From the NCBI GenBank assembly GCA_903858115.1, contig CAIOHR010000104.1:1-64000 (forward strand): DNA of 64,000 nucleotides, written 5' to 3'. How positions within the stretch are numbered: position 1 is the stretch's first letter; each line of letters begins with the position of its first letter. The notes below the pieces were generated by a model, which was not told where the DNA came from, made no database searches, and saw nothing but the letters and a program-made list of their open reading frames with translations. The position numbers and the translations under genes were made by a program. Source of the DNA: an uncultured Pirellula sp. GTDB lineage: Bacteria; Planctomycetota; Planctomycetia; Pirellulales; Pirellulaceae. Positions 26,964 through 35,455 of this stretch are shown one piece after another.

Positions 26964-28553
26964 GTGTCTTCTTTAGCTCTCGAACTCCCAATGCTCTTTG
27001 CAGCCGGCGAGTCATCCCCTTGGATTATCCTTGGCGTCGGTCTGATTGTCGGTGCTGTCGTTGCTTACGTCGTCAATATGCTCCAAGGTCGGGATGCGAA
27101 ATCACAATCGAAACGTCTCACGGATCAAGCGAAAGTGGATTGCGAGAACATGATCAAGGCGGCTGAACTGGAAAAGAAAGAAAAGCTTCTTCAGCTCCAG
27201 AGCAAATTTGACAGCGAGATTCAAAAAGCCAAGGATGAAGTCCGAAAACGCGAAAGCGAGTTGGACAAACGGGAAGCCTCTATCAAGCAATCATCCGATG
27301 ATCTTCGCAAGCAAGAGAAGTTCGTTGAAAGCAATCAGCGAAAGCTTGCCGAGAGAACGGAAGACGTGCAACGCAAGAGTGAGCAGTTCAGCAAGTTGAT
27401 CCAACAGCAGCAGGCGGATCTTCAGCGAGTTACGGGGATGTCGAGCGAAGAGGCAAAGAAACAATTACTCAACGTTCTCGAGCGAGAGCTACAGGGAGAA
27501 ATGGGGTCGGTTATCCTCAAGCACGAGAAGCGATTGAACGAGATTGTTCAACAAAAGTCGCAAGATATCTTGTTGACAGCTATGCAGCGTTACGCCTCTT
27601 CACATACGTCCGAAAGCACGACAAGTACGGTCGATATTCCCAACGATGAGATGAAGGGTCGAATCATTGGGCGAGAGGGCCGGAATATCCGAGCCTTCGA
27701 GAAAGCGTGCGGTTGCGACTTGATCATCGACGATACCCCAGGTGTGGTAATCGTGAGCGGATTCGATCCCGTTCGAAGAGAGATCGCTCGATCTGCGATG
27801 GAAAAATTGGTGGCGGATGGACGTATTCACCCGACTCGAATCGAGGAGATCGTCGCTGCGTGCGAAAAGCAAATGGAAGGCTTTATTCGACGAAAAGGAG
27901 AAGAAGCCGCTCAGGAAGTCAATATTCAAGGGTTGCATGATCGTACGCTTGATATGCTCGGACGATTGCATTTTCGGACAAGTTACTCTCAGAATGTTTT
28001 GCGACACAGTGTCGAAGTGGCATTCCTGTCTGGCTTGATGGCAGAAATGATCGGACTTGATCCTCGCCTCGCTCGACGGGCGGGATTATTGCACGATATT
28101 GGAAAAGCGGCCGATCATGAATTGGAAGGAGGGCACCCTAAGATCGGTGCGGATATCCTCAAACGCAATGGCGAAAACGAAATCGTCGTTCATGCCGCAT
28201 TGGGGCACCATGATCAATTGACGACCGAGTATCCCTACACATTGTTAGTTGCTACGTCGGATGCATGCAGCGCGTCGAGACCTGGAGCTCGCCGCGAATC
28301 CCTAGAAAGATATATCAAGCGAATGGAAGAACTGGAGACGATCGCAAAGGGATTTCAAGGAGTCGAGCAAGCGTTTGCCATTCAGGCGGGGCGAGAGCTT
28401 CGCGTTATTGTTGCTTCGAAAAATACGGATGACACGATTGCAGCGAAGATATGTAGAGATATTGCGACTGCTTTCGAGCAACAATTAACCTACCCAGGCG
28501 AGATTAAAGTTACTGTCGTACGGGAATCACGATTCGTCGAGACAGCAAGGTAA
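26964..28553 (+). CDS. rny: Ribonuclease Y
   Basis: 529 aa, near the usual 520. It is a membrane-anchored endoribonuclease that starts mRNA decay. Domain order: an N-terminal transmembrane helix ([19 protein letters not shown], residues 19-37), a long coiled coil rich in Lys/Glu/Gln (about 45-210), a KH domain with [19 protein letters not shown], and an HD domain ([12 protein letters not shown], then [20 protein letters not shown]). Start: GTG at 26964, or ATG at 26991 (MLFAAGESS), which leaves the same domains. A hairpin lies immediately before the GTG. Confidence 0.95.
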   Translation: MSSLALELPMLFAAGESSPWIILGVGLIVGAVVAYVVNMLQGRDAKSQSKRLTDQAKVDCENMIKAAELEKKEKLLQLQSKFDSEIQKAKDEVRKRESELDKREASIKQSSDDLRKQEKFVESNQRKLAERTEDVQRKSEQFSKLIQQQQADLQRVTGMSSEEAKKQLLNVLERELQGEMGSVILKHEKRLNEIVQQKSQDILLTAMQRYASSHTSESTTSTVDIPNDEMKGRIIGREGRNIRAFEKACGCDLIIDDTPGVVIVSGFDPVRREIARSAMEKLVADGRIHPTRIEEIVAACEKQMEGFIRRKGEEAAQEVNIQGLHDRTLDMLGRLHFRTSYSQNVLRHSVEVAFLSGLMAEMIGLDPRLARRAGLLHDIGKAADHELEGGHPKIGADILKRNGENEIVVHAALGHHDQLTTEYPYTLLVATSDACSASRPGARRESLERYIKRMEELETIAKGFQGVEQAFAIQAGRELRVIVASKNTDDTIAAKICRDIATAFEQQLTYPGEIKVTVVRESRFVETAR

Positions 28554-28623
28554 TTGAAAACGAAAGTAGAACGAATTTGATAGGGTAGGGCGCGTACGCT
28601 TGTTAGCCTGAGCTCGTGCAGTT

Positions 28624-30339
28624 TTACTCAGCCATGGTTTTGGGATTGTCGGCAGCAGGGATTGTGTTTTCTTTGCGAGGTAGCTCGATAACGAAAGTCG
28701 TTCCCAATCCGATTTCCGATTCGACCTTTATCGTTCCGCCGTGCTCTTGAGCGATTTTCAGACTAACAGGGAGCCCGAGACCCGTTCCGCGGCTCCCTTT
28801 GTTCGATTCAAACATCGAAAAAATCCGTTCAAGGTCGGATTTCGCAATTCCGGTACCATTGTCTGCGATAAGGATACGGGCTGATTCTTTCGACATGGCC
28901 AGAGTGATATTGACAGTACCCTGCTCTTTTTCTTTGCATGCGTCGATAGCATTTCCGACCAGATTCAAAATCGCGCGATGGAGTGCTTCACCATCCAATT
29001 GCAGGATATCCTCCGCGCTCGGACGAGACCAAACCAGGTTGACGCCTGTTTCCGATGCTCGTTGGTTTTCCAATTCGATAACGTCTTCAATTAAGTCTCT
29101 CAGGTCAATGGATTGACGAATTGGCGTTCGATCTTTGCTCATGGTGAGCATGTCAAGAACCAGTGCTTCTATTCGTTCCTGATTCTTGAGGCAGATGCGC
29201 CAACCTTTGCTCACTGTGGATAGGTCATCTCGTTTGAGCCCTTCGTCGACAAGATAACCACCACCTTTGAGCCCTTGAACGATGTTCTTGATATGATGCG
29301 ATAATGTTGCAATTGTTTGACCCATGATGGCTAATCGTTCTGCTTGAACCATGGTTTGATAGAAGCTCGTATCCTCGATGGCCAAGGCTGCTTGGTGTCC
29401 TATGGCTACCAAGAGTTTCAAATGTTCTTCGTGAAAGACTCGATCTGATCGGGAAGCATACTTGCCTGGGGAAGTCGTGGTGTCGATGTAAATGGCTCCG
29501 ACGATACCGTATCGACCTTTCATTGGGACACAGATTGCTTCTCGAATTCCGCCAGCGGAGATACTGGCGCTGGTGCTCCATCGATCGTCTTCGCATGCGT
29601 CGCTGGTCAAAACACCTTCACCCTGTTTCGTTACATAGTCGAGAATCGTTCGACTGATCGCCATTCGATGCATAGCTTGTGATTTTCGATTCTTTCGACA
29701 GCTCGGGTACAGTTCTCCCGTGGTCGAGTCTATCAACATAATGCATCCGCGATCACAAAGAACCCATTGAAAAATGAGATCCATGATTTGGTTCAGGAGC
29801 TGATCGATATCCATCGTTCGACTCACGGCTAATGCCGTTCGGTACATGACCTCCCAGTGGCTTCTGAATCGAGACTCGATCATCGTGCTAGGAGGGCCAG
29901 GAATAAAGTCCTGAGTTTGTTTGCCGTGCCAATCCTCAGTTTTGTCCGACAACGGAGTCTTGGCCAGCAATCTGCCCACGATCTGTGATGCATCTTCGCC
30001 TGAGGCTGGAACGATAGCAACCTCGCCATCCAACGATTTTCCCGAGTTGGGTTTCTCGGCAAATAGTAGGAGTTGTCGTCCTATTTGCAATCGATCTCCG
30101 CCCTCAAGGACTTGTTCAGTGATGGGAAACTCATTGACGAACGTACCGTTGCTGCTACCCAGGTCGCGTACCCAATACCTTCCGTCGCGAAAAGAGAACT
30201 CCGCATGGTTACGAGATGTTTCGGAGTCTCGGAAGTGAATGTTGCAATGGCTCTCGCGACCAACCTTGATCTTTTCGCTTTCGGACAACATAAAGCGTTG
30301 TCCTGCACGCACTCCTCGAAGAACTGTAAGCATTGCCAT
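28624..30339 (-). CDS. FHA-GAF-histidine kinase hybrid protein
   Basis: About 571 aa from ATG 30339 (alternative 30333); an upstream frame to 30396 would run into argC. It has an FHA domain (VGRESHCNIHFRD, then SRNHAEF and DLGSSNGTFVN), a linker, a GAF domain (residues about 170-325, with VLCDRGCIMLIDS), and a histidine-kinase core: H-box LSHHIKNIVQGL, N-box NLVGNAIDACKEKE, G1 IADNGTGI, and G2 GTGLGLPVSLKI. No transmembrane segment, so a soluble sensor. FHA binds phosphothreonine, which suggests an input from Ser/Thr kinases. No response-regulator gene is adjacent. It is the last gene of an operon after argC (22 bp gap). Confidence 0.88.
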   Translation of the reverse strand: MAMLTVLRGVRAGQRFMLSESEKIKVGRESHCNIHFRDSETSRNHAEFSFRDGRYWVRDLGSSNGTFVNEFPITEQVLEGGDRLQIGRQLLLFAEKPNSGKSLDGEVAIVPASGEDASQIVGRLLAKTPLSDKTEDWHGKQTQDFIPGPPSTMIESRFRSHWEVMYRTALAVSRTMDIDQLLNQIMDLIFQWVLCDRGCIMLIDSTTGELYPSCRKNRKSQAMHRMAISRTILDYVTKQGEGVLTSDACEDDRWSTSASISAGGIREAICVPMKGRYGIVGAIYIDTTTSPGKYASRSDRVFHEEHLKLLVAIGHQAALAIEDTSFYQTMVQAERLAIMGQTIATLSHHIKNIVQGLKGGGYLVDEGLKRDDLSTVSKGWRICLKNQERIEALVLDMLTMSKDRTPIRQSIDLRDLIEDVIELENQRASETGVNLVWSRPSAEDILQLDGEALHRAILNLVGNAIDACKEKEQGTVNITLAMSKESARILIADNGTGIAKSDLERIFSMFESNKGSRGTGLGLPVSLKIAQEHGGTIKVESEIGLGTTFVIELPRKENTIPAADNPKTMAE

Positions 30340-30361
30340 CAGAACACCATTGCGAATAACG

Positions 30362-31375
30362 TTATCCGAGAAGTCCCATGGTCGGTTCGAGCCCAAACAT
30401 GCAATTCATGTTTTGCTGTGCAGCTCCCGCAGCTCCCTTAACAAGATTATCCATGGCGGAAAACAAAACAATTCTTGGTCCGTTTTCACGAACTGCAATA
30501 TCGATATAGTTTGAATTCGATACGTATCGAGTAGAAGGTAAGTGTGAAACGACCCGAACAAACGGAGTCGAGCTGTAGTATGAGTTTAGACACTCCCGAA
30601 TTTGATTCGGGGTCGTGCCATGCGTCGACTTAAGGTAAATCGTGGAGAAAATCCCACGCCCCATGGGTACCCAATGGGGAGTGAACGACATTTGGACTTC
30701 CGTATTGCTATATCGATGAAGAATGTCGACGATCTCAGGCTGATGGCGACAACTGCCGACAGAATATGCAGTAACCGATTCATTGGATTCGCAGTACATA
30801 TTGCTCATCTTCAAAGCGCGGCCATCGACGCTGATACCTGATTTGCAGTCGATGACGATATCCTCGGGCGACACTAGCTTTTCTTTCAGGAGCGGTGCCA
30901 ATGGCAAAATCACCGTTGTCGCATGGCAACCTGGGTTCGCAACCAATTCGCTTTCTCGTATCGAGTCTGAAAACAGTTCAGGTAAACCGTAAGGGACATT
31001 TCCGAGTCTTTGGGGATCGGGATGTTTCTCTCCAAACCACTTCTCGTAGATTGTGGGGGAACTCAATCGATAGTCTGGAGATAGGTCGATGACTCGACAG
31101 CCCGCTTTCAATATTTCCAAAATACGATGAGAAGAAGCCCCGTGCGGCAGACAGGAGAATACAACATCACACCTCTCGGCGATCCTGTCTGGTGTTAGGT
31201 CTTCTACCGGCAATCGAAGCCTCCGAATCAACTCAGGGTGAACCTCGTCAATCATGTTGCCTTTCGCTTGCCTGCTGGTCGCCGCGACGATTTGAGCTCC
31301 TGGATGCTTGAGCAACCAGTGAATACACTCTGCAGCTGTGTACCCTGACACTCCTAGGATTCCAACGCGAATCAT
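30362..31375 (-). CDS. argC: N-acetyl-gamma-glutamyl-phosphate reductase
   Basis: 337 aa from ATG 31375 (MIRVGILGVSGYTAAECI), the usual ArgC start with its nucleotide-binding loop; the frame upstream of this is not family-like. It carries out the NADPH-dependent third step of arginine synthesis. The catalytic Cys is in NPGCHATTVILPL (family NPGCYATA), with downstream HRHQPEI-like SCRHQPEIVDIL and FTPHWVPMGRGIFSTIY. Other arg genes are not in this window. It is preceded by a membrane-protein gene (44 bp) and followed by the sensor-kinase gene. Confidence 0.95.
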   Translation of the reverse strand: MIRVGILGVSGYTAAECIHWLLKHPGAQIVAATSRQAKGNMIDEVHPELIRRLRLPVEDLTPDRIAERCDVVFSCLPHGASSHRILEILKAGCRVIDLSPDYRLSSPTIYEKWFGEKHPDPQRLGNVPYGLPELFSDSIRESELVANPGCHATTVILPLAPLLKEKLVSPEDIVIDCKSGISVDGRALKMSNMYCESNESVTAYSVGSCRHQPEIVDILHRYSNTEVQMSFTPHWVPMGRGIFSTIYLKSTHGTTPNQIRECLNSYYSSTPFVRVVSHLPSTRYVSNSNYIDIAVRENGPRIVLFSAMDNLVKGAAGAAQQNMNCMFGLEPTMGLLG

Positions 31376-31419
31376 GATAATCCACCGCAACTCATAGTGC
31401 GCCTCCCGGCTCCAGAGTA

Positions 31420-32070
31420 TTACTCCAACAGTAGAGAGATCGTATTTGACAACCTCTCTAAATCTTGTCCCAAAAACATAAATGCAGAAACGCCAATCAA
31501 CAATCCCATTCCGATGCAAACGATTCCTCTATTGCTTCGCTGAACTTCCTGAGAGCTGATTCGATCGCAGACGCTTCGTTCGAGTTTTATCCACTCTATC
31601 AGATTTTGTCGTCCGCCGATGGCATAAAAGCCAACAATATCATGAGTGCCGGCTTCACGTATCTCGCCATGTACCGGCAGTGAGTCCACTCGCACCGTTT
31701 CTCCCAAAAAGGAATAGCAAAGCGATTGCTCTTGAAGTACCGCTTCAAGCTCTTTCTTGAATCGTTCACTACGAATACCGTAGACCAGAATACCTGGCGG
31801 CATATTGAACGCGATCAACAATAGAATCAAAACGTAGAGACTCAAAAGAACCAACCACACCCAATTCCCAACAACAGAATAAGCCGCTCGTGGAAAAAAC
31901 AACTCCAATGGGCCAATAGCAACCAATCCGATACATGCGAACCCCAACATGATGATGTCGAGTGAGCGGCTGATGACGGTCGGATGAGAGCGATATCGCA
32001 GCAATCCGATCACGATCAAATAAACTGCAATCGGTATCATCGCGATTGCAAATCGAAGTGGGTCATACAT
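31420..32070 (-). CDS. Hypothetical membrane protein
   Basis: 216 aa. Hydrophobic segments near residues 6-24, 35-55, 65-90 (VWLVLLSLYVLILLLIAF) and 183-205, with a soluble loop between (about 95-180, containing SFLGETVRVDSLPVHGEIRE). No family recognised. It lies between the DHH phosphoesterase gene (20 bp upstream) and argC (44 bp downstream) on the same strand, so it is likely in the same operon. Confidence 0.65.
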   Translation of the reverse strand: MYDPLRFAIAMIPIAVYLIVIGLLRYRSHPTVISRSLDIIMLGFACIGLVAIGPLELFFPRAAYSVVGNWVWLVLLSLYVLILLLIAFNMPPGILVYGIRSERFKKELEAVLQEQSLCYSFLGETVRVDSLPVHGEIREAGTHDIVGFYAIGGRQNLIEWIKLERSVCDRISSQEVQRSNRGIVCIGMGLLIGVSAFMFLGQDLERLSNTISLLLE

Positions 32071-32090
32071 GGGAACGAACGAAATACGCT

Positions 32091-33095
32091 TTAAAGGGAT
32101 GCGTGCGTCGGTTTGTTAGCAAGTGCAGTTCGGGCAGCATGCAGTACTCGCATCTGAAGATCGGTAAAGTCTGCTTCAACGAATGCACCTGCAGCAGCCC
32201 GGTGGCCGCCTCCGCCAAACGATCTCGCCAACTCATTGCAATCCACATGGCAACGCGAGCGAAAACTTACTTTGAATCCTCCTTTAAGTTGCTCGATGAG
32301 AATGACAGCAACCTTGGTACCTTCGATCGCCAGCGTCATATTAATCGCATCCTCGGTATCGCTCGCGAGTGCTCCGGATTCGATAAAATCCTCTTTGCGA
32401 ACAAAGGTATGTACCAGCTGACCGTTTGACTCTACTTGTGCCCTCGCCAAAATTCTGCCACGTAATCGAACTCGACCAATGGTATCGCGTTCGTACAGAT
32501 CACCATAGATTGCTGAAGGCGAAGCTCCTGCGTCGACGAGTTCTGCGATCACTCGATATGTCTCGCTCGTTGTGGACTGGAATCGGAACCAACCCGTATC
32601 CGTTGCGATAGCCGCGTACAGTGCATTGGCCATGTTCCGTGTGATTGGCTGTTGGAGATGCTTAGCCAATTTTGCTACCAAATGACCTGTCGCTTCTGCA
32701 CTCGTGTCTTTGAAGAATATCGCTCCTAAATCATCTTCGCCGACATGGTGATCGATCACGATCTTTGGGCCGGCAAACTTTCTCAAAACGTCGGCCATCG
32801 GGCCGAGTTGTGCCCAAGCGCTCGTATCGAGAACGATTAGGCAGTCACCGGTAACTTCGGATGCAGAAATGGTATCCCCGACCACCAGTATCGTTTGAGC
32901 TGGATCCAAAAAGGTCAATATGGGGGGTGTCGGATGCCCGTTTACAATGATGACTTCCTTCCCCATCGCCTGAAGCAATCCGGCCATTCCTAGTTCGCTT
33001 CCGAGCGCGTCACAATCAGGGCGGATGTGGCTCGTCAGAACGAACCGTTGGTGTTTTTCCAATAACTTTTGAAGCGATTCCCAATCCAAACTCAT
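32091..33095 (-). CDS. DHH-family phosphoesterase, NrnA-like (oligoribonuclease / pAp phosphatase type)
   Basis: 334 aa. DHH motifs in order: SHIRPDCDALGSELG (metal-binding DxD), DCLIVLDTSAW, IDHHVGEDDLGAIFF (the DHH-like HH), and the DHHA1 tail with FGGGGHRAAAGAF. The family hydrolyses short oligoribonucleotides and pAp, ending RNA decay. First gene of the operon that continues into the membrane protein, argC and the sensor kinase. Substrate preference cannot be told from sequence. Confidence 0.9.
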   Translation of the reverse strand: MSLDWESLQKLLEKHQRFVLTSHIRPDCDALGSELGMAGLLQAMGKEVIIVNGHPTPPILTFLDPAQTILVVGDTISASEVTGDCLIVLDTSAWAQLGPMADVLRKFAGPKIVIDHHVGEDDLGAIFFKDTSAEATGHLVAKLAKHLQQPITRNMANALYAAIATDTGWFRFQSTTSETYRVIAELVDAGASPSAIYGDLYERDTIGRVRLRGRILARAQVESNGQLVHTFVRKEDFIESGALASDTEDAINMTLAIEGTKVAVILIEQLKGGFKVSFRSRCHVDCNELARSFGGGGHRAAAGAFVEADFTDLQMRVLHAARTALANKPTHASL

Positions 33096-33228
33096 GGAGA
33101 TATTTTCTGCTCATTGTGAACTTTTGTTTCCAACACCGACGACATTGTAGCTAATCTGACGAACTTCTGTCAGTCGATCGGAAAAGAGGGTGTTGGAGCT
33201 ATGGGCGGATGTGATCTACAATGCGCCG

Positions 33229-34689
33229 ATGAATGCATTGAAATGTTATCCTTTTGTGCTACCTCTTCCCGGCGAGTTAAGCCCGCTTTCTGTGTTTCAG
33301 CGAGTGAAATCGCAACCTTACTGCTGTTGGCTTGACAGCGCTTTAACGCATGAAAAGCGCGGCAGCTTTTCATTTTTATGTGCCGATCCACTAGATACAC
33401 TCGAAATCCAAAGAGCTGTCGCTGATCCGTTGGCGAAACTAGAACGATGGATGCAGACTTTTCAGTCCCTGACGGTACCTGATCTTCCCCCGTTCCAAGG
33501 GGGAGTTGCTGGCTATTTTGGGTATGAGTTCGGAAGATGTTACGAGCGTGTACCGTTAGCTAGACACGATGAGTTCGCGCTGCCCGTGGCTGTACTCGGT
33601 TTGTACGATGTGGTTTTCGCCTGGGATCACTCCTCGGGAAGAGGCTGGATCATCTCGCAAGGTTTTTCAGAGTCGAATTCGATGACCCGCCGAATGGAAA
33701 GAGCGGAGTCACGCGCGCTGAAGTTTCTACAAATCGCTACGGGCGCTTTGAAGCCCGATTCTTCATCTACCATCGCATACTCGAGCCGCGTTAGTGTTCA
33801 TGCAACTGCTCACGGACTCACGGCGCCTCAATTCGAAACGAGACTAGGCGGTGGTTGGCTGGGAAATTTCGATTCCGAAGGCTATCGAAAGGCTGTTGCC
33901 CGCGCTCGCGAATACATTCACGCAGGTGATATCTTTCAAGTGAACCTATCTCAGCGTTTACTTTGCCCGGCGCGGTGCGAGTCGAGTGAGCTATACGAGA
34001 ACCTAAGGTCCGTCAATTCTGCTCCGTTCGCAGCCTACTTCGATTTCGGGCAAGGGCAAATTGTGAGCGCCTCCCCCGAGCGGCTGCTCAAGGTCAAGCA
34101 ACGTTGGGTTGAGACTCGCCCCATCAAAGGCACCCGCAAACGAACAGGTGACGAAAGCTTGGACGGTCAAGTCGCTGATGAACTCTACCAAAGTGAAAAG
34201 GATCGCTCGGAAAACATTATGATCGTTGACCTGCTTCGAAACGACCTTTCTCGAGTCTGCGAAAGCGAGTCGCTGTTAGTGACCCAGTTGTGCCAAATCG
34301 AAGAATATCCTTATGTGATGCATCTCGTGAGCGCACTCAAGGCACGATTGCGAGAAGAAGTGACTGTGTCCGATTTGTTTGCTGCTGTCTTTCCCGGCGG
34401 AAGTATTACAGGAGCTCCGAAAGTTCGAGCGATGGAAATCATAGCCGAACTAGAACCAACTGTACGTGGGCCCTATTGTGGCTCGATAGGATATTGTAGC
34501 GCGGATGGTGCGATGGATTGGAACATTCTCATTCGAACTCTAACGTCGTCGCGAGGGTGGTGGCAATTTCAGGTGGGGGGGGGAATTGTTGCGGACAGTG
34601 TCCCATCCCAGGAAGAAGAAGAAACATGGACGAAAGCGGCTGGACTTATTGCGGCTATCGATTCGGTGACGACCCACAACTCGAAGTAG
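33229..34689 (+). CDS. pabB: Aminodeoxychorismate synthase component I
   Basis: About 486 aa from ATG 33229 (MNALKCYPFVLP); the frame opens at 33190. Chorismate-binding enzyme that aminates chorismate to 4-amino-4-deoxychorismate for folate synthesis. The lysine-containing PIKGT motif (RPIKGTRKR) marks PabB rather than TrpE, which has PIAGT. Other landmarks: GGVAGYFGYEFGR, AREYIHAGDIFQVNLSQR, SASPERLL, ENIMIVDLLRNDLSRV, FPGGSITGAPKVRAMEII, YCGSIGYCS and GGGIVADS. The glutaminase partner (PabA) is not adjacent. It ends 17 bp from the convergent lptB end. Confidence 0.92.
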   Translation: MNALKCYPFVLPLPGELSPLSVFQRVKSQPYCCWLDSALTHEKRGSFSFLCADPLDTLEIQRAVADPLAKLERWMQTFQSLTVPDLPPFQGGVAGYFGYEFGRCYERVPLARHDEFALPVAVLGLYDVVFAWDHSSGRGWIISQGFSESNSMTRRMERAESRALKFLQIATGALKPDSSSTIAYSSRVSVHATAHGLTAPQFETRLGGGWLGNFDSEGYRKAVARAREYIHAGDIFQVNLSQRLLCPARCESSELYENLRSVNSAPFAAYFDFGQGQIVSASPERLLKVKQRWVETRPIKGTRKRTGDESLDGQVADELYQSEKDRSENIMIVDLLRNDLSRVCESESLLVTQLCQIEEYPYVMHLVSALKARLREEVTVSDLFAAVFPGGSITGAPKVRAMEIIAELEPTVRGPYCGSIGYCSADGAMDWNILIRTLTSSRGWWQFQVGGGIVADSVPSQEEEETWTKAAGLIAAIDSVTTHNSK

Positions 34690-34706
34690 CATGGACACGG
34701 AGAGAT

Positions 34707-35435
34707 CTAATTCTCACCTTGGATGTTTCCCAAGTATTGCGCGCGCACTTCGGGGTGGTTCTTGACCTCCTCGGGCGTTCCTTCGCAAAGCACTGTTCCT
34801 TTGCTGATAACGTAACAACGATCAACAGCTCCCAATATTTCCAACGCCGCATGGTCGGTGATCAAGATGGAAATTCCATTGTCGCGAAGTGCAAAGATGG
34901 TCTCTTGAATGCTCTGTACCGTTACGGGGTCAATGCCCGCAAACGGCTCGTCCAGCATGATGATCTTCGGATTGGAGACGAGACATCGCGCGATCTCCAG
35001 GCGACGACGCTCGCCCCCCGACAGTTTTGAAGCCTTCGAATAGCGAATGTGTGTGATTTTGAACTGTTCCAGCAGTTGGTTGGTTCTTTCACGACGTTCC
35101 TTTCGGCCCACACCCAGCAACTCGAGCATTGCAGAAATGTTTTGCTCCACGGTGAGCTTGCGAAACACGCTCGATTCCTGCGCCAAATAGCCCATACCGC
35201 CATCCCGTGCGCGACGGAACATTGGCCAGAAAGTTACATCTTCGCCACCTAAGATTACACGACCACGATCCGGAAGGATCAGCCCACATGTCATGCGAAA
35301 GCTCGTCGACTTGCCTGCACCGTTCGGGCCCAATAGACCAACAATCTCTTTTTCCCCAACTCGCATGCTGACGTCGCTAACCACTTTGCGACGACCATAC
35401 GTTTTTTCAAGTCCGACAACGCGGAGAACATCCAT
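34707..35435 (-). CDS. lptB: LPS-export ABC transporter ATP-binding protein
   Basis: 242 aa single ATPase domain: Walker A GPNGAGKST, Q-loop LAQESSVFRKLTVEQNI (the LptB-type 'SVFR'), signature LSGGERRRLEIAR, Walker B IIMLDEPFAGIDP, and H-switch ITDHAALEIL (LptB consensus ITDHNVRE). LptB2FG extracts lipopolysaccharide from the inner membrane; the permease genes are not in this window. It lies 20 bp downstream of the signal peptidase gene on the same strand and is probably co-transcribed with it. Confidence 0.9.
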   Translation of the reverse strand: MDVLRVVGLEKTYGRRKVVSDVSMRVGEKEIVGLLGPNGAGKSTSFRMTCGLILPDRGRVILGGEDVTFWPMFRRARDGGMGYLAQESSVFRKLTVEQNISAMLELLGVGRKERRERTNQLLEQFKITHIRYSKASKLSGGERRRLEIARCLVSNPKIIMLDEPFAGIDPVTVQSIQETIFALRDNGISILITDHAALEILGAVDRCYVISKGTVLCEGTPEEVKNHPEVRAQYLGNIQGEN

Positions 35436-35455
35436 GTTCTAATCCATCTCGTGTT

